Shown piece by piece: positions 44,256-54,229 of a DNA stretch of 64,000 nt; the stretch's first letter is position 1, and the number at the start of each line of letters is the position of its first letter. The translations under genes were made by a program, and so were the position numbers. The DNA comes from a bacterium (GTDB lineage: Bacteria > Cyanobacteriota > Sericytochromatia > S15B-MN24 > UBA4093). The stretch lies in NCBI GenBank assembly GCA_017744355.1, contig JAGIBK010000002.1:479001-543000 (forward strand), given 5' to 3'. The notes below the pieces were generated by a model. It was not told where the DNA came from, did no database searches, and was given only the letters and a program-made list of their open reading frames with translations.

Positions 44256-45917
44256 TTACGGACGGCGGGGGAAACGGGAGAAGTTGGGCTTGCGCTTCTC
44301 GACGTAGGCGTTGCGGCCCTCCTGGGCTTCCTCCGACATGTAGTAGAGCAGGGTGGCGTTGCCGGCGAGCTCCTGCACGCCCACCTGGCCGTCGATCCCC
44401 GCGTTGAACGAGGACTTGAGCAGGCGCAGCGCGAGCGGGCTGTGCTCGAGGATCTGGCGGCACCACGCGACGGTCTCGGCTTCGAGCTCGGCGAGCGGCA
44501 CGATCTTGTTGATCAGGCCCATGTCGAGGGCTTCCTCGGCGTCGTACTGGCGGCACAGGAACCAGATCTCGCGGGCCTTCTTCTGGCCGACGATGTCCGC
44601 CAGGTAGCTCGCGCCGAAGCCGCCGTCGAAGCTGCCGACGCGGGGGCCGGTCTGGCCGAAGCGGGCGTTGTCGGCAGCGATCGTCAGGTCGCAAACCAGG
44701 TGCAGGACGTGGCCGCCACCGACGGCGTAGCCCGCGACCATGGCGATGACGGGCTTGGGCATCGAGCGGATCTGCTTCTGGAGGTCGAGGACGTTGAGGC
44801 GGGGCACGCCGTCGAAGCCGACGTAGCCCTCGTTGCCGCGGATGCGCTGGTCACCGCCCGAGCAGAAGGCGAGGGGACCTTCGCCGGTCAGGATGATGAC
44901 GCCGACTTCCGGATCTTCGCGCGCGTCGGTGAAGGCGGCGGTCATCTCCATCAGGGTCTGCGGGCGGAAGGCGTTGCGGACCTCGGGGCGGTTGATGGTG
45001 ATCTTGGCGATCCCCTCGGCCTTCTCGTAGCGGATGTCGGTGAAGTCCTGGACGCTCTTCCAGGCCGGCAGGGCGACGTCGATCATGGGTGGCTCCTTAT
45101 CGGTGAGAAACGAGGATATGAGTGAAACCAGCGCCTCCGGGCGCTCGAATGGAACAGCGTGGCCCGCCTCGGGCACGACCGAGAGGCGGGAATCCGGGAT
45201 GCGCCCTTGCATGAGCCGGGCGATCGCCTGAAACTTTTCATCCTGTTCGCCGACCACGAGCAGGGTCGGCACGGTGAGGGTGTCGAGCCGGTCGTGCAGG
45301 GACGGCTGGCTGCCCGTGCCCACGACGGCGAGGGAAGCGGCCAGGCCATGAGGCGCCTGCTCCATGCGCTGAGCGTGCAGAGCAGCCCGGGTCTCTGGGG
45401 CAAGCGATGCCATAGAAGCAAAGAGGGGCAGCGCGGACCAGCGCTCGATGAAGCGCTCGATCCCTTCTTCCACGATCGCGGTGGCGAGGGCCGCGTCGGA
45501 GGCCCGTCGGGCCTCGCGATCACTCGACGTTTCAAGGCCCGGTGAGGCGCCGACGAGCACCAAGCGCTCGACGAGATCGGGCCGGCGCAGGGCGAGCGCA
45601 AGGGCGAGGCGGCCGCCCATCGAGTAACCGACGAGCGTCACGGGGCCGCGCCCCAGCGCATCGAGCAAGGCGCCGAGCGCATTGACCACCCGCTCGAAGG
45701 TCCAGCTCTCGATGGGCGCCGCAAAGGCGGTGCCGCCGTGGCCGGGCAGGTCGGGGGCGATGCAGGCGTAGCGCATCGAAAGGGTGCTTGCGATCGCTTC
45801 CCAGGCCCGCGCGTCCCAGGTGAAGCCGTGCAGGAAGACCACCGTCTCGCCGGCCGCTTCGTTCCAGCCCCGGACGCGCCAGCGCAGGCCGCCGGCCTCG
45901 ACCCAGCGTGCGTTCAT
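44256..45917 (-). CDS. menB: MenH-MenB in one open reading frame (SHCHC synthase + DHNA-CoA synthase)
   Basis: A 553-codon frame covering two menaquinone enzymes. Residues 1-277 are an alpha/beta hydrolase like Men[13 protein letters not shown] (oxyanion region), nucleophile Ser99 in GYSMGGRL, Asp in VVGEQDEKF (about 220) and His in PEAGHAVPF (about 249). Residues 278-553 are a complete 276-residue MenB, a crotonase: [28 protein letters not shown] (oxyanion hole) and [14 protein letters not shown]. The MenB part begins with an ATG at 45086 behind AAGGAG, so MenB can be made separately, while no stop codon separates MenH from it. A one-base shift would give TAAGGAG here, so a sequencing error or recent stop loss must be considered. 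The start at 45917 overlaps menD (ATGA). Confidence 0.9.
   Translation of the reverse strand: MNARWVEAGGLRWRVRGWNEAAGETVVFLHGFTWDARAWEAIASTLSMRYACIAPDLPGHGGTAFAAPIESWTFERVVNALGALLDALGRGPVTLVGYSMGGRLALALALRRPDLVERLVLVGASPGLETSSDREARRASDAALATAIVEEGIERFIERWSALPLFASMASLAPETRAALHAQRMEQAPHGLAASLAVVGTGSQPSLHDRLDTLTVPTLLVVGEQDEKFQAIARLMQGRIPDSRLSVVPEAGHAVPFERPEALVSLISSFLTDKEPPMIDVALPAWKSVQDFTDIRYEKAEGIAKITINRPEVRNAFRPQTLMEMTAAFTDAREDPEVGVIILTGEGPLAFCSGGDQRIRGNEGYVGFDGVPRLNVLDLQKQIRSMPKPVIAMVAGYAVGGGHVLHLVCDLTIAADNARFGQTGPRVGSFDGGFGASYLADIVGQKKAREIWFLCRQYDAEEALDMGLINKIVPLAELEAETVAWCRQILEHSPLALRLLKSSFNAGIDGQVGVQELAGNATLLYYMSEEAQEGRNAYVEKRKPNFSRFPRRP
45084..45098 (-). promoter_or_regulatory. Internal ribosome-binding site and start codon for MenB
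   Basis: On the minus strand AAGGAG is followed by CCACCC and an ATG at 45086. It lies inside the MenH-MenB frame exactly where a free MenB would begin. Confidence 0.7.
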
Positions 45918-47668
45918 CGCACGCTTTCCCTCAAGGTGAGGGCCGCTTCGGCGGCATCGGTCGCTCGCTTCATGAGGGCCTGGTAGGCGAGGGCCTCGTC
46001 GGTGCGGGCGGTGGGCACTTCTACGATGCTCGGGCGGCCGCTCGCGATCGCAAGGGCGACCTGAGAAGCCACTTCGTCGGGGGTGGCGGCGACGAAGTGC
46101 GAGAGGCCGAAGAGCGTCGCCGCATCCCCGAAGCGCAAGCCGTGGGGCGTGCCGAAGTACGGCTCGAAGACCTCGGGGAAGCCCGAGATGGGCAGGTGCG
46201 AGAAGATGGCCCCGCCGTCGTTGTTGAGCACCAGTGCCACGAAGGGGGCCTTGAGGTGGCGCGTGGCGAGCAGCCCGCCCAGGTCGTGCAGGAAGGCCAG
46301 ATCACCCGTGACGAGCAGGGTGGGGCGATCCAGGCCCATCGCCGCCCCGAGAGCGGTCGAAGTGATGCCATCGATGCCGTTCGCCCCGCGGCTGACCAGC
46401 ACTTGAAGCCCGGCAGGGCCCTGGCCGCACAGCGCATCGGCGTAGCGGATGGACATGCTGTTCGAGAGGAAGACCCCGCTGCCTTCGGGCAGGGCCTGAA
46501 TGGCCTCGCGCACGGCGAGCGCCTCGGTGGCATCGGTCGCCTGCTCGAAGATCGCCGCCACCGCTCGGTTCGCAGCGAGCAGCTGCTCGCCCCAGCGGGT
46601 CGGGGACTTGGGAGCGAGGGTGTTCGTCAGGGTGTCGAGCATGGCCTCGACGTCACCCGTGATCGTCAGGTGCGCGAGCGCTTCGGGATCGCGCCTCGCA
46701 AGGTCGGGCTGCAAGAGGGCGAGCCATGGCTGATGGCGTTCGAGCCACTTGTTGAGGGTGGCCGAGGTCGGCAGCCCCCCCAAGCGGAGGACGACATCCG
46801 GGCCGTTCTCGGCGATCGCAGGGGCGCGCAGCAGCGCCTCGGGATGGCCGACGACCAGACCCTCGGCATCCGGGTGGAAGCGCAGGCCCGAGGCCACGTC
46901 CGCAATGATGGGGAAGCCCGCGAGGCGCGCAAGTGCGAAGACCTTCTCGGGAGCCGTGGCGTCGAGCGCGGGGCCCGCGACGATCACGCCGCGCTCGGCT
47001 TTCGCCAGTCGCGCGGCGAGGGGCGCGAGCGCCGCCGGGTCTAAGCCGGGAGTGGGCGCAACGAGCGTGCTGACGTGCGCGAGGGCCTCCTCGGCGAGGG
47101 TGGCAAAGGTCGGGTCCTCGGTGGGGATGGGCGGCAAGGGGTCGGCGAAGGGTACGTTGAGGTGTACCGGCCCGATGGGGGCCGCCAGGGCGATCTGAGC
47201 GGCCTGGCTAGCACTCGCGCAGAGCCGGCGCAGCGCGGCGGGGCTCGCAACGGGCAGGGCCGTCTCGGCGAAGTGCCGGACGTGCGAGCCGAAGAGGCGC
47301 ACCTGGTCGATGGTCTGGGAGGCGCCGGTGTTGCGCAATTCGGGTGGGCGGTCGGCGCTCAGGACGATCAGGGGCACGCCTGCGAGCGACGCCTCGATGA
47401 TCGCCGGGTAGTAGTTGGCCGCGGCCGTGCCCGAGGTGCAGACGAGCGCAACCGGGCGGCGGGTGGCCTTGGCGAGGCCCAGGGCGAAGAAGCCCGCTGC
47501 GCGCTCGTCGATGTGAACCGTGGTGCGCAGGTCCTCGTGGACGTGGGCCGCGTAGGCGAGTGGCGTGGAGCGCGAGCCGGGGGTGACGCAGACGTCGCGG
47601 ACACCCGAGCGGTGCAGGGCGCCCATCAGGATCTGGGCCCAGAGCGCGTTGAGGTTGGGGGCGGTCAT
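45914..47668 (-). CDS. menD: 2-Succinyl-5-enolpyruvyl-6-hydroxy-3-cyclohexene-1-carboxylate synthase
   Basis: A 584-residue ThDP-dependent enzyme that joins isochorismate and 2-oxoglutarate. The N-terminal Pyr domain has [13 protein letters not shown] (about 28-40) and [16 protein letters not shown] with the conserved glutamate. The PP domain has [13 protein letters not shown] (GDxxFLHD; about 440) and [12 protein letters not shown], binding ThDP-Mg. The ATG at 47668 overlaps the menF stop (ATGA), and its stop overlaps the menH start the same way. Confidence 0.95.
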   Translation of the reverse strand: MTAPNLNALWAQILMGALHRSGVRDVCVTPGSRSTPLAYAAHVHEDLRTTVHIDERAAGFFALGLAKATRRPVALVCTSGTAAANYYPAIIEASLAGVPLIVLSADRPPELRNTGASQTIDQVRLFGSHVRHFAETALPVASPAALRRLCASASQAAQIALAAPIGPVHLNVPFADPLPPIPTEDPTFATLAEEALAHVSTLVAPTPGLDPAALAPLAARLAKAERGVIVAGPALDATAPEKVFALARLAGFPIIADVASGLRFHPDAEGLVVGHPEALLRAPAIAENGPDVVLRLGGLPTSATLNKWLERHQPWLALLQPDLARRDPEALAHLTITGDVEAMLDTLTNTLAPKSPTRWGEQLLAANRAVAAIFEQATDATEALAVREAIQALPEGSGVFLSNSMSIRYADALCGQGPAGLQVLVSRGANGIDGITSTALGAAMGLDRPTLLVTGDLAFLHDLGGLLATRHLKAPFVALVLNNDGGAIFSHLPISGFPEVFEPYFGTPHGLRFGDAATLFGLSHFVAATPDEVASQVALAIASGRPSIVEVPTARTDEALAYQALMKRATDAAEAALTLRESVR

Positions 47669-49059
47669 TCGGAGCGACCCTCCAGGATCGAGAGGATGCC
47701 CGAGGCCTTGCGCTCGGTCTCCTCGAATTCGGCATCGGGGTCGGAGCCTGGGACGATGCCGCAACCGGTGATGGCGATCGCCCCACCCGGGTGGAGGATC
47801 GCCGAGCGAATCCCTACGGCGAAGTCGCAAGCGTCGGCACCGACCCAGCCGACGGCTCCAGCGTACCAGCCCCGCACCCGATCCTCCAGGCGTCTGACCG
47901 ACTGGCGGGCCGCCTCGCGCGGGGTGCCGCAGACCGCAGGCGTCGGGTAGAGGGCCGCGAGCACGTCTTGCAGGCTCGTGTCGGGCTTGAGTTCGCCCGA
48001 GATGGGGGTGTAGAGGTGTTGCACCGTGGGGGTGCGAAGGATGGTCGGCGTCTCGGCGACCTGGAGCGAGCGGCAAAGAGGGCTCAGGCCCTCCTGGATG
48101 AAGCGCACGACGAAGTCGTGCTCTCGGCGCTCCTTGTCGTCTTCGAGCATTGCAGCGGCCAGGAGCTGGTCCTCGACTTCGTCCATTCCCCGGCGGCGAG
48201 TGCCTGCAAGGCCGTCGGCCATGACGCGGTCGCCCGTGATGGAGACCAGGCGCTCGGGGGTGGCCCCGAGGAAGGCGGCATCCGGGTCGAAGCGGAAGCA
48301 GAAGCGGTGGCCGGGCGCCGTCGCAGGGAAGCGGGCGAGTACCGTCCAGGGATCGAGCGCTTCGGTCGCACGCAGGCGGATCTCGCGCGAGAGCACCACC
48401 TTGGGGATCGCATCGGCCTGGGAAAGGGCCGCTCGGATGGCCTCGGCCCAGCGCTCGCGATCGCCAGGCTCAGGAAGGCGTTCAGCCCTCAGGTGCGTCG
48501 CTTCGAGGGTGGCGGCCTGTCGGGCCCAGTCTTCGAGGCGATCGCGCAGGACCGAAAAGCGCTTTTCGAGCTTCTCGGAGGTTTCGTCCGCCACGGCGCG
48601 CACCAGCGCGATCACGTGGGCGACGCCGGGGGTGTCCGCGTCCCAGCGCAAGGTCACCTCGGGCAGGACGAAGCGCGCGGGCAAGCCAGCGGGCCATGCC
48701 GGATGAACGGGGGAGGAAGGGTCGAAGGCGATCCCGCCGAAGTAGCGCAGCGCGGGGTGGGCGAAGGCCGCCAGGCGCGCGCGGCACAGGTCGGGGGCCG
48801 AAAGGGCGCCGTCGGGGGTGGTGGTACTCACTTCGTCGGCGGCGCCCAGCCCCAGCCAGGTCTCGCTCGAGGCCGCGTCCACCCAGCCGACCTGAGGCCC
48901 CATGGCCGCCACGCGGGCGAGGGCGAAGGGGTCTTGCGCCTCGAGCCGGAATTCATAGGCGACGAGGTGCTCAAACCCTGACCGTTCGACCGCTTCGAGG
49001 AGCATGGGAGTGTCGAGCGGTCGAATGGACGAAAGATTCGGTTTGCTCCCGGTCTGCAA
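47665..49059 (-). CDS. menF: Isochorismate synthase
   Basis: A 464-residue chorismate-utilizing enzyme, first committed step of menaquinone synthesis. The C-terminal catalytic domain shows PKVVLSREIRLRA, FLGATPERLV, ADGLAGTRRRG, DDKERREHDFVV and a late GCGIVPGSDPDAEFEETERK with the Mg-binding glutamates. It starts with TTG at 49059; GAGGAGG lies six bases upstream and supports this codon. First gene of the minus-strand men row, divergent from the DAHP synthase gene across 160 bases. Confidence 0.93.
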   Translation of the reverse strand: MQTGSKPNLSSIRPLDTPMLLEAVERSGFEHLVAYEFRLEAQDPFALARVAAMGPQVGWVDAASSETWLGLGAADEVSTTTPDGALSAPDLCRARLAAFAHPALRYFGGIAFDPSSPVHPAWPAGLPARFVLPEVTLRWDADTPGVAHVIALVRAVADETSEKLEKRFSVLRDRLEDWARQAATLEATHLRAERLPEPGDRERWAEAIRAALSQADAIPKVVLSREIRLRATEALDPWTVLARFPATAPGHRFCFRFDPDAAFLGATPERLVSITGDRVMADGLAGTRRRGMDEVEDQLLAAAMLEDDKERREHDFVVRFIQEGLSPLCRSLQVAETPTILRTPTVQHLYTPISGELKPDTSLQDVLAALYPTPAVCGTPREAARQSVRRLEDRVRGWYAGAVGWVGADACDFAVGIRSAILHPGGAIAITGCGIVPGSDPDAEFEETERKASGILSILEGRSE

Positions 49060-49219
49060 ACGGGGCCTCCTCTTCGCTTCGCGGGGGTTTGCGCTCGTTC
49101 CATCATTGCATAGTTTTCGATTTTCAAAAAGATTTGAAGGCTCTGAAGGGGTGTGCTAGAATCCGGGGGTAATGGGCAACCTACCTAGGATTCGCCCGCA
49201 CATTCACAGGAGGGCGCCC

Positions 49220-50200
49220 GTGCTCATCACGCTTTCAGACCGCACGGAAGCTGCAAGAATCCAAGGCTGGCTCATTCGCGAGGGTCATGCCAACCGAAAG
49301 CTCGACGATGGGCGCCTGATCCTCGTCGATGACCCCTTCGTCCCGCACCGGGTCCGCGAGGCCCTCCAGCGCGACGCCGCGGTGGCTTCCATCGAGCTCA
49401 CGCGCAGCGAGCCCCGCCTGGTGATGCGCCACAGCGATGCGGATGCGGCCTGGCCCTTCCCCGGTCCCATGCCGGACGTGGTCGCCGGCCCCTGCTCCAT
49501 CGAGAGCCGCGCGGTGGCCGACGAGGTCGCCCACTTCCTCTCCACCCTGTCGATCAGCTGGATGCGCGGTGGCACCCACAAGGTCCGCACCTCGCCCTAC
49601 GAGTTCCAGGGGGCGGGTCTCAAGGCGGCCGAATGGCTGCGCGAGGCTTGCGATCGCTACAACCTGCGGGCCATCAGCGAGGTCATCGACACCCCCGACA
49701 TGGAAGCGGTGGCGAGCCTGCTCGACGTCATCCAGATCGGCGCGCGCCAGATGCACAACCCGCAGTTCCTGCAGAAGGTCGCGCGGCTCGGCAAGCCGGT
49801 CCTGCTCAAGCGCGGGCTCTCGGCGACCCCTGCCGAGTGGCTCTGGGCGGGCGAGTACCTGCTCGAAGCGGGGGCGCCCTTCGTCGCCTTCTGCGAGCGC
49901 GGCATCCGCACCCCCTCGCCCCTCAAGCGCTTCACCCTCGATCTCCAGGCCATCCCCTTCATCAAGGAGATGACCCCCTTCCCCATCTTCATCGATCCGA
50001 GCCACGCGGCGGGGTCTTCCCCGTACGTGAAGCCGCTCGCGCTCGGCGCCATGGCTGCCGGCGCGCACGGCTTGCTCGTCGAATGCCATCCCGATCCCGC
50101 CTGCGCGCGCAGCGACGCGACCCAGGCCCTCGACTTCGCGGCGATGACGGACCTGGTCCGGCAGGTGCGCCGCCTCAACCTCCAGGAGGTAACCGTATGA
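49220..50200 (+). CDS. aroF: 3-Deoxy-7-phosphoheptulonate synthase (DAHP synthase)
   Basis: A 326-residue enzyme of the AroF/AroA(f)-I-beta type, catalysing the entry step of the shikimate pathway. An N-terminal ferredoxin-like domain (about 1-75) precedes the TIM barrel: VVAGPCSIES (about 86), KVRTSPYEFQG (about 124), IQIGARQMHNPQFL (about 172), VLLKRGLSATP (about 192) and FIDPSHAAG (about 256). I start it at GTG 49220, seven bases after AGGAGGGC; an ATG at 49172 would add 16 residues without a ribosome-binding site. Its stop overlaps the next start (ATGA). Location next to the men genes suggests chorismate supply for menaquinone. Confidence 0.92.
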   Translation: MLITLSDRTEAARIQGWLIREGHANRKLDDGRLILVDDPFVPHRVREALQRDAAVASIELTRSEPRLVMRHSDADAAWPFPGPMPDVVAGPCSIESRAVADEVAHFLSTLSISWMRGGTHKVRTSPYEFQGAGLKAAEWLREACDRYNLRAISEVIDTPDMEAVASLLDVIQIGARQMHNPQFLQKVARLGKPVLLKRGLSATPAEWLWAGEYLLEAGAPFVAFCERGIRTPSPLKRFTLDLQAIPFIKEMTPFPIFIDPSHAAGSSPYVKPLALGAMAAGAHGLLVECHPDPACARSDATQALDFAAMTDLVRQVRRLNLQEVTV

Positions 50201-51207
50201 TCTCGCAGACTGCCGAGGTTCGCCGCAAGACCTTCCGCGAGAGCCTCCTCGACACCGTCCAGTCCAAGAACGAGGTCCTCTTCAAGGCTGCCGCCCACCT
50301 CCTCGAGGTCGAGGGCAAGTCCATCCGGCCCCGCTGCGCTCGCCTGATTGGCGAGGCGGCCAATCCGGACGCGCCCTTGACCGACGCTCACGAGCGCCTC
50401 GCCGAGGCGGTCGAGATGCTGCATGTGGGCTCGCTCATCCACGACGACATCCTGGACGAGGCCGAGCTGCGCCGTAGCGTGACCTCGGTCCACGTCAAGT
50501 ACGGCGCCAAGGCGGCCGTGCTTGCCGGTGACTTCTTGCTCGCCCGCTCTTGCGGCCTCATCGCCTCCCTGGGCCACCACCGCCTCAACCAGCGGATGGC
50601 CGAGGTGCTCGCGGGCCTCTGCGAGGGCGAGTACGTTCAGGACGAGCAGCTCTGGAACCTGGACGTGACGGTCGAGGCTTACCTTGAGCGGATGGCCCTC
50701 AAGACCTCGGGCCCCTTCGAGCTCGCCTGCGAGGGCGCGGCCCTCTTGAGTGGCCAGCGCGACGAGGTGGTGCAGGCCGCCCGCCGCTTCGGCTACCACC
50801 TGGGGCTGCTCTTCCAGATGTTCGACGATCTGCTCGACTACGCGAGCTCGGCCGAAGTGGCGGGCAAGCCCGTCGGTCAGGACCTGCTCGCGGGCTCGTT
50901 GACCCTGCCGGTGATCGTGGCCCTCGAAGACCCCACCGTCGGGCCCGTCATGCGCCGGATGCTCACGCCCTTCCCCCAGGAGATCCACCAGGAGCTCAAG
51001 GAGCTGCTGTTCAGCCCCGAGGTCTTCAAGAAGTCGCTCGCGCGCCTCGAAGCCGAGGCCCGGACGGCGCGCGCCTGCCTGGACCTCTTCCCCGAGAGCG
51101 CTTCCAAGGACCAGCTCTTCGAGTACCTGGACAAGCTGAGCGACCAGGCACGCAGCCTCTCGCCCGAGGCCGCCCTGCCCACCCTCGGAGCCGCCCATGT
51201 CGTTTAA
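50197..51207 (+). CDS. Polyprenyl diphosphate synthase (menaquinone side chain)
   Basis: A 336-residue trans-prenyltransferase. FARM-type first Asp-rich motif LIHDDILDEAELRR (about 82-95), second motif FQMFDDLLDYA (about 206-216), and KPVGQDLLAGSLTLPVI (about 225-241). Small residues precede the first motif at the chain-length floor (MLHVGSL), consistent with a long-chain (C35-C45) product. It is coupled to both neighbours: ATGA with DAHP synthase upstream (AGGAGGT site) and an 11-base overlap with the methyltransferase gene downstream. It likely makes the tail used by MenA. Confidence 0.92.
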   Translation: MISQTAEVRRKTFRESLLDTVQSKNEVLFKAAAHLLEVEGKSIRPRCARLIGEAANPDAPLTDAHERLAEAVEMLHVGSLIHDDILDEAELRRSVTSVHVKYGAKAAVLAGDFLLARSCGLIASLGHHRLNQRMAEVLAGLCEGEYVQDEQLWNLDVTVEAYLERMALKTSGPFELACEGAALLSGQRDEVVQAARRFGYHLGLLFQMFDDLLDYASSAEVAGKPVGQDLLAGSLTLPVIVALEDPTVGPVMRRMLTPFPQEIHQELKELLFSPEVFKKSLARLEAEARTARACLDLFPESASKDQLFEYLDKLSDQARSLSPEAALPTLGAAHVV

Positions 51208-51910
51208 CCTCCCGAGCCTCGAAGACAAGCCCACCTACGTCCGCGGGATGTTCGACCGGATCGCGGCCAACTACGACCTGATCAACCGCCTCATGACCGG
51301 CGGCCGCGACACGGCGTGGAAGCGGAGCGTCTTGCGCCTCGCCGAGCCCAAGGCCGGCGGTCAGTACCTCGATCTCTGCACGGGCACCGGGGATATCGCC
51401 TTCTTGCTGGCTGACATCGCCGGGAGCACGGGCAGCGTCAAGGCCCTCGACTTCTCGGAGGGCATGCTGGAGGTGGCGCGTCAGCGCCCCTGGAGCGGTC
51501 CTGCCATTACCTGGATCCAGGGGGATGCGTGCGACCTGCCGTTCGAGGATGGTAGCTTCGATGCGGTCACGGTGGGCTACGGCCTGCGCAACGTGCAGCC
51601 GCTCGAGAAGGCCCTGAGCGAGATCCACCGCGTCCTCAAGCCGGGCGGCCGCTTCGTCTCCCTCGAACTCGGCAAGCCGAAGGTCAAGGTCGTGCGCTGG
51701 GGAGCCGAGCTGTACGAGTACCGGATCGTGCCCGCCATCGGGAGCCTGGTCTCGGGCGATCGCGACGCCTACCGCTACCTGCCCCATTCCAACCGCAGCT
51801 TCCCCGACCAGCGCGAGCTGGCCGAGCGCCTGCGGGCCCTGGGCTTCAAGGACGTGAAGGTGCACGACCGGATGCTCGGCGCAGTCGCCATCGTCGCTGG
51901 CACCCGCTAA
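51197..51910 (+). CDS. menG: Demethylmenaquinone methyltransferase
   Basis: A 237-residue class I SAM methyltransferase of the UbiE/MenG family. MFDRIAANYDLINRLMTGGRD (family signature; about 18-38), YLDLCTGTGDIAFLL (SAM motif I), VKALDFSEGMLEVARQ and AVTVGYGLRNVQPLEKAL (UbiE signature 2) are all present. It catalyses the last methylation of the naphthoquinone ring. A terminator with a 12-bp stem follows. Also called ubiE. Confidence 0.94.
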   Translation: MSFNLPSLEDKPTYVRGMFDRIAANYDLINRLMTGGRDTAWKRSVLRLAEPKAGGQYLDLCTGTGDIAFLLADIAGSTGSVKALDFSEGMLEVARQRPWSGPAITWIQGDACDLPFEDGSFDAVTVGYGLRNVQPLEKALSEIHRVLKPGGRFVSLELGKPKVKVVRWGAELYEYRIVPAIGSLVSGDRDAYRYLPHSNRSFPDQRELAERLRALGFKDVKVHDRMLGAVAIVAGTR

Positions 51911-51933
51911 CCCGTCTTTTTCCCATCAAAGCG

Positions 51934-51963
51934 ATCGCCCCAGTCATTTCCGACTGGGGCGAT
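51934..51963 (+). terminator. Terminator after the methyltransferase gene
   Basis: ATCGCCCCAGTC (51934-51945) pairs with GACTGGGGCGAT (51952-51963), 12 bp around a 6-base loop, 23 bases after the stop codon, followed by TTCC. Confidence 0.75.
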
Positions 51964-52212
51964 TTCCATTCGGGCCTGATAGACCGCGCAATCTTATCAA
52001 TAGAACATCAAGCCGCGCGAACGACGAGCCTGTCGCCGTGTGGCTTGTCTTGAGTGCCTTATGGCGTTTTTTGTCATGCCTGTTCCGCACACCGCTTTAC
52101 ATTTCGGCTGCGGGGTGCGGAGAGTCGGGTAATTTTTACGGATTTGGACATTAATGAATATTTCTAGGTTAACTTCAGGAGTTCCACTCGTCAGAAGAGA
52201 AAATGGAGCATC
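51964..52212 (+). promoter_or_regulatory. AT-rich upstream region of the globin-coupled chemoreceptor
   Basis: About 250 bases without a gene, more AT-rich toward the end (TTAATGAATATTTCTAGGTTAA at about 52152-52173). A stem CCGCACACC (52085-52093) with GGGGTGCGG (near 52112-52120) pairs at eight of nine positions and may form a leader hairpin. No clear -35/-10 pair stands out. Confidence 0.35.
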
Positions 52213-54015
52213 ATGAAGACCCTGAGCGAAAAATATCGCATCAATGATACAAACCTTGCCCTGCGACGAACCTTTCTCGGGCTCGGCGACGAGGAGCGTC
52301 AGACCCTGGCAGCGCTTGCCGGCTGGGCCGAGCGCGTGGTCGAGGCGATCGCGCGCGAATTCTACGATCACCAGTTCGCCTTCTCGGCGACCCGCGCCTT
52401 CTTCGAGGCACACGCCAGCAAGAAAGGTGTGTCCTTGCAGCAACTGCGCGCCCACCTGGAGCGGGCGCAGGCGGGTTACTTGCGCGAGATCTTCCAGGAG
52501 GCCGCATCGGGCGGCAACTATGGCAGTACTTACTTCGAGCGCCGTCTACGCGTGGGCAAGCTCCACAACACCATCAACCTGCCCCTCAAGTGGTACCTCG
52601 GCGCGTATCCTCTCTACCAGGACCTGTTCCGCAAGTATCTGAAGCGCGCCTTCCTGCTGAGGCCGGGCATGCGCACGAAGGCCGAACGTGCCATCTTCGC
52701 CGTCTTCAATTTCGACATGCAGGCCGTGTGCGACGCCTTCTTCTACGACTACCTCGAGTCGGTCGGGCTCGATCTCTCGCAGATCACGATCGCGCACGCC
52801 GACCGGGACCTCTCGGATTACTACGACCAGCTCAAGACCGTCGTGGCCGCCTCGCTCGGCGAGTCGATCAGGACCAGCCGGGTAGTGGACGAGAGCAGCG
52901 TCGCCATCTCCAACGATACCGAGCAGGTGCGCGAGGCCGTGCTCGATATCGTTGCGGGCGTGCGCAAGGTCGCTCAGCGCGCCCAGGAAGTCGCCCAGAA
53001 CGTGGACGACGCGTCGGGGTCGGTGGCGCAGATGTCCAATCGCCTGGGCCAGGTCAGCCAGGATACCGAGCGCCTCGACCAGGCCGTCGCCGAGACCTCG
53101 GCCTCCATCGAGGAGATGAGCGCGAGCATCCAGCAGGTGGCGGGCAACGTCACCGAGGCCCACCAGTTCACGGAGCGGGCGGCCAAGGCGGCCGAAGAGG
53201 GCAAGCGCTCGGTCGAGGCGACCGTCCTGGGCATGGAGCAGATCAACCGCACCATCCACGAGGTGGTGAGCGCCATCGAGCAGCTGGGCCAGAGCTCCGC
53301 CGAGATCGGGGCCATCGTCGAGACCATCGACGACATCGCCGAGCAGACCAACCTCCTGGCCCTCAACGCGGCGATCGAGGCGGCAAGGGCCGGTGAACAC
53401 GGCCGGGGCTTCGCGGTCGTCGCCGACGAGGTCCGCAAGCTCGCCGAGCGCTCCACCATCGCCACCGGCGAGATCGCCAGCCTCATCAAGGGCATCCAGG
53501 CCAAGACCACCCAGGCGGTCGCCTCGACCCAGGAAGGCGAGCACGTCATCCACGAGGAGGCGCGGCTCGTTCGCCAGGCGGGAGAGGCCCTCACGGCGAT
53601 GGTGGAATCGGTCGGTCAGGTCCGCTCCTTGATGAGCGAGGTCACCGGCGCGATCCACGCCCAGGCCCTCGCAGCCGAGCAGATCAACCTCGCCGCCCAG
53701 GCCATGAGCGCCATCACCCGCGACGTGGCCGTGGCCATCGATGACCAGGTCCAGGGCTCGGGCCTCATCCTTCGTGCCTGCCAGGCCGTGGGTCAGCGCA
53801 CCCACGAGGTCTCGGAAGCGACTCAGGTCCAGCTCAGCCTGGGCGAAAAGGTGGTCGGCTCGATCGATCGTCTCTCCACCATGGCCGAGGCCCTCACGGG
53901 CCAGGCCCGTGGCTTGCGCGAAAGCCTTTCCGGCTTCAACGAGATGGAAGCGGCAAATGAGCGCTCGGCCATGACGCGCCAGGAGCCGCGCGCCCTCCTC
54001 ACCAGCGGACGTTGA
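52213..54015 (+). CDS. Globin-coupled aerotaxis-type chemoreceptor (HemAT-like)
   Basis: A 600-residue soluble protein with no transmembrane segment. Residues about 15-180 form a sensor globin; the proximal heme His is His118 in [20 protein letters not shown], the signature of globin-coupled sensors. A linker leads to a methyl-accepting signalling domain whose hairpin tip is [20 protein letters not shown] with [18 protein letters not shown] (about 375-415). It would sense O2 (or CO/NO) and feed the CheA kinase. No che gene is in the window. The ATG at 52213 follows GGAG. Confidence 0.9.
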   Translation: MKTLSEKYRINDTNLALRRTFLGLGDEERQTLAALAGWAERVVEAIAREFYDHQFAFSATRAFFEAHASKKGVSLQQLRAHLERAQAGYLREIFQEAASGGNYGSTYFERRLRVGKLHNTINLPLKWYLGAYPLYQDLFRKYLKRAFLLRPGMRTKAERAIFAVFNFDMQAVCDAFFYDYLESVGLDLSQITIAHADRDLSDYYDQLKTVVAASLGESIRTSRVVDESSVAISNDTEQVREAVLDIVAGVRKVAQRAQEVAQNVDDASGSVAQMSNRLGQVSQDTERLDQAVAETSASIEEMSASIQQVAGNVTEAHQFTERAAKAAEEGKRSVEATVLGMEQINRTIHEVVSAIEQLGQSSAEIGAIVETIDDIAEQTNLLALNAAIEAARAGEHGRGFAVVADEVRKLAERSTIATGEIASLIKGIQAKTTQAVASTQEGEHVIHEEARLVRQAGEALTAMVESVGQVRSLMSEVTGAIHAQALAAEQINLAAQAMSAITRDVAVAIDDQVQGSGLILRACQAVGQRTHEVSEATQVQLSLGEKVVGSIDRLSTMAEALTGQARGLRESLSGFNEMEAANERSAMTRQEPRALLTSGR

Positions 54016-54037
54016 GCCAGCCCCGCGGGGCGATGGC

Positions 54038-54073
54038 GAAAGGGGCTGCAGCATGCGTGCTGCAGCCCCTTTC
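54038..54073 (+). terminator. Terminator after the chemoreceptor gene
   Basis: A perfect 16-bp stem, GAAAGGGGCTGCAGCA (54038-54053) with 54058-54073, loop TGCG, 22 bases after the stop. The 3' arm ends CCCTTTCC. Confidence 0.8.
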
Positions 54074-54193
54074 CGCTTCGATGCCTTCGAACACGAGGAG
54101 CGGGGGCCCCTTGCGACCCGGGGGCCGGTCGGGTTAAGGTGGACCGTTCGACTCTCTTTGCTAGGCGAGGGTTAGATTGCCATGCGAGCCGCG

Positions 54194-54201
54194 TATATAA
54201 A
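54194..54201 (+). promoter_or_regulatory. -10-like element of the carbonic anhydrase operon
   Basis: TATATAAA at 54194-54201 stands out in GC-rich sequence. The -35 is weak (TTAGAT at 54172-54177, spacer 18 to TATAAA). It lies inside what would be coding sequence if translation began at the ATG at 54182, so it favours the TTG start at 54230. Confidence 0.4.
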
Positions 54202-54229
54202 CTTGCAGACGCATTCGGAGTTCTTCAGG

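Noticed and set aside
52085..52120. Hairpin upstream of the chemoreceptor as a riboswitch
   Set aside because: One imperfect stem and no conserved aptamer sequence that I recognise.
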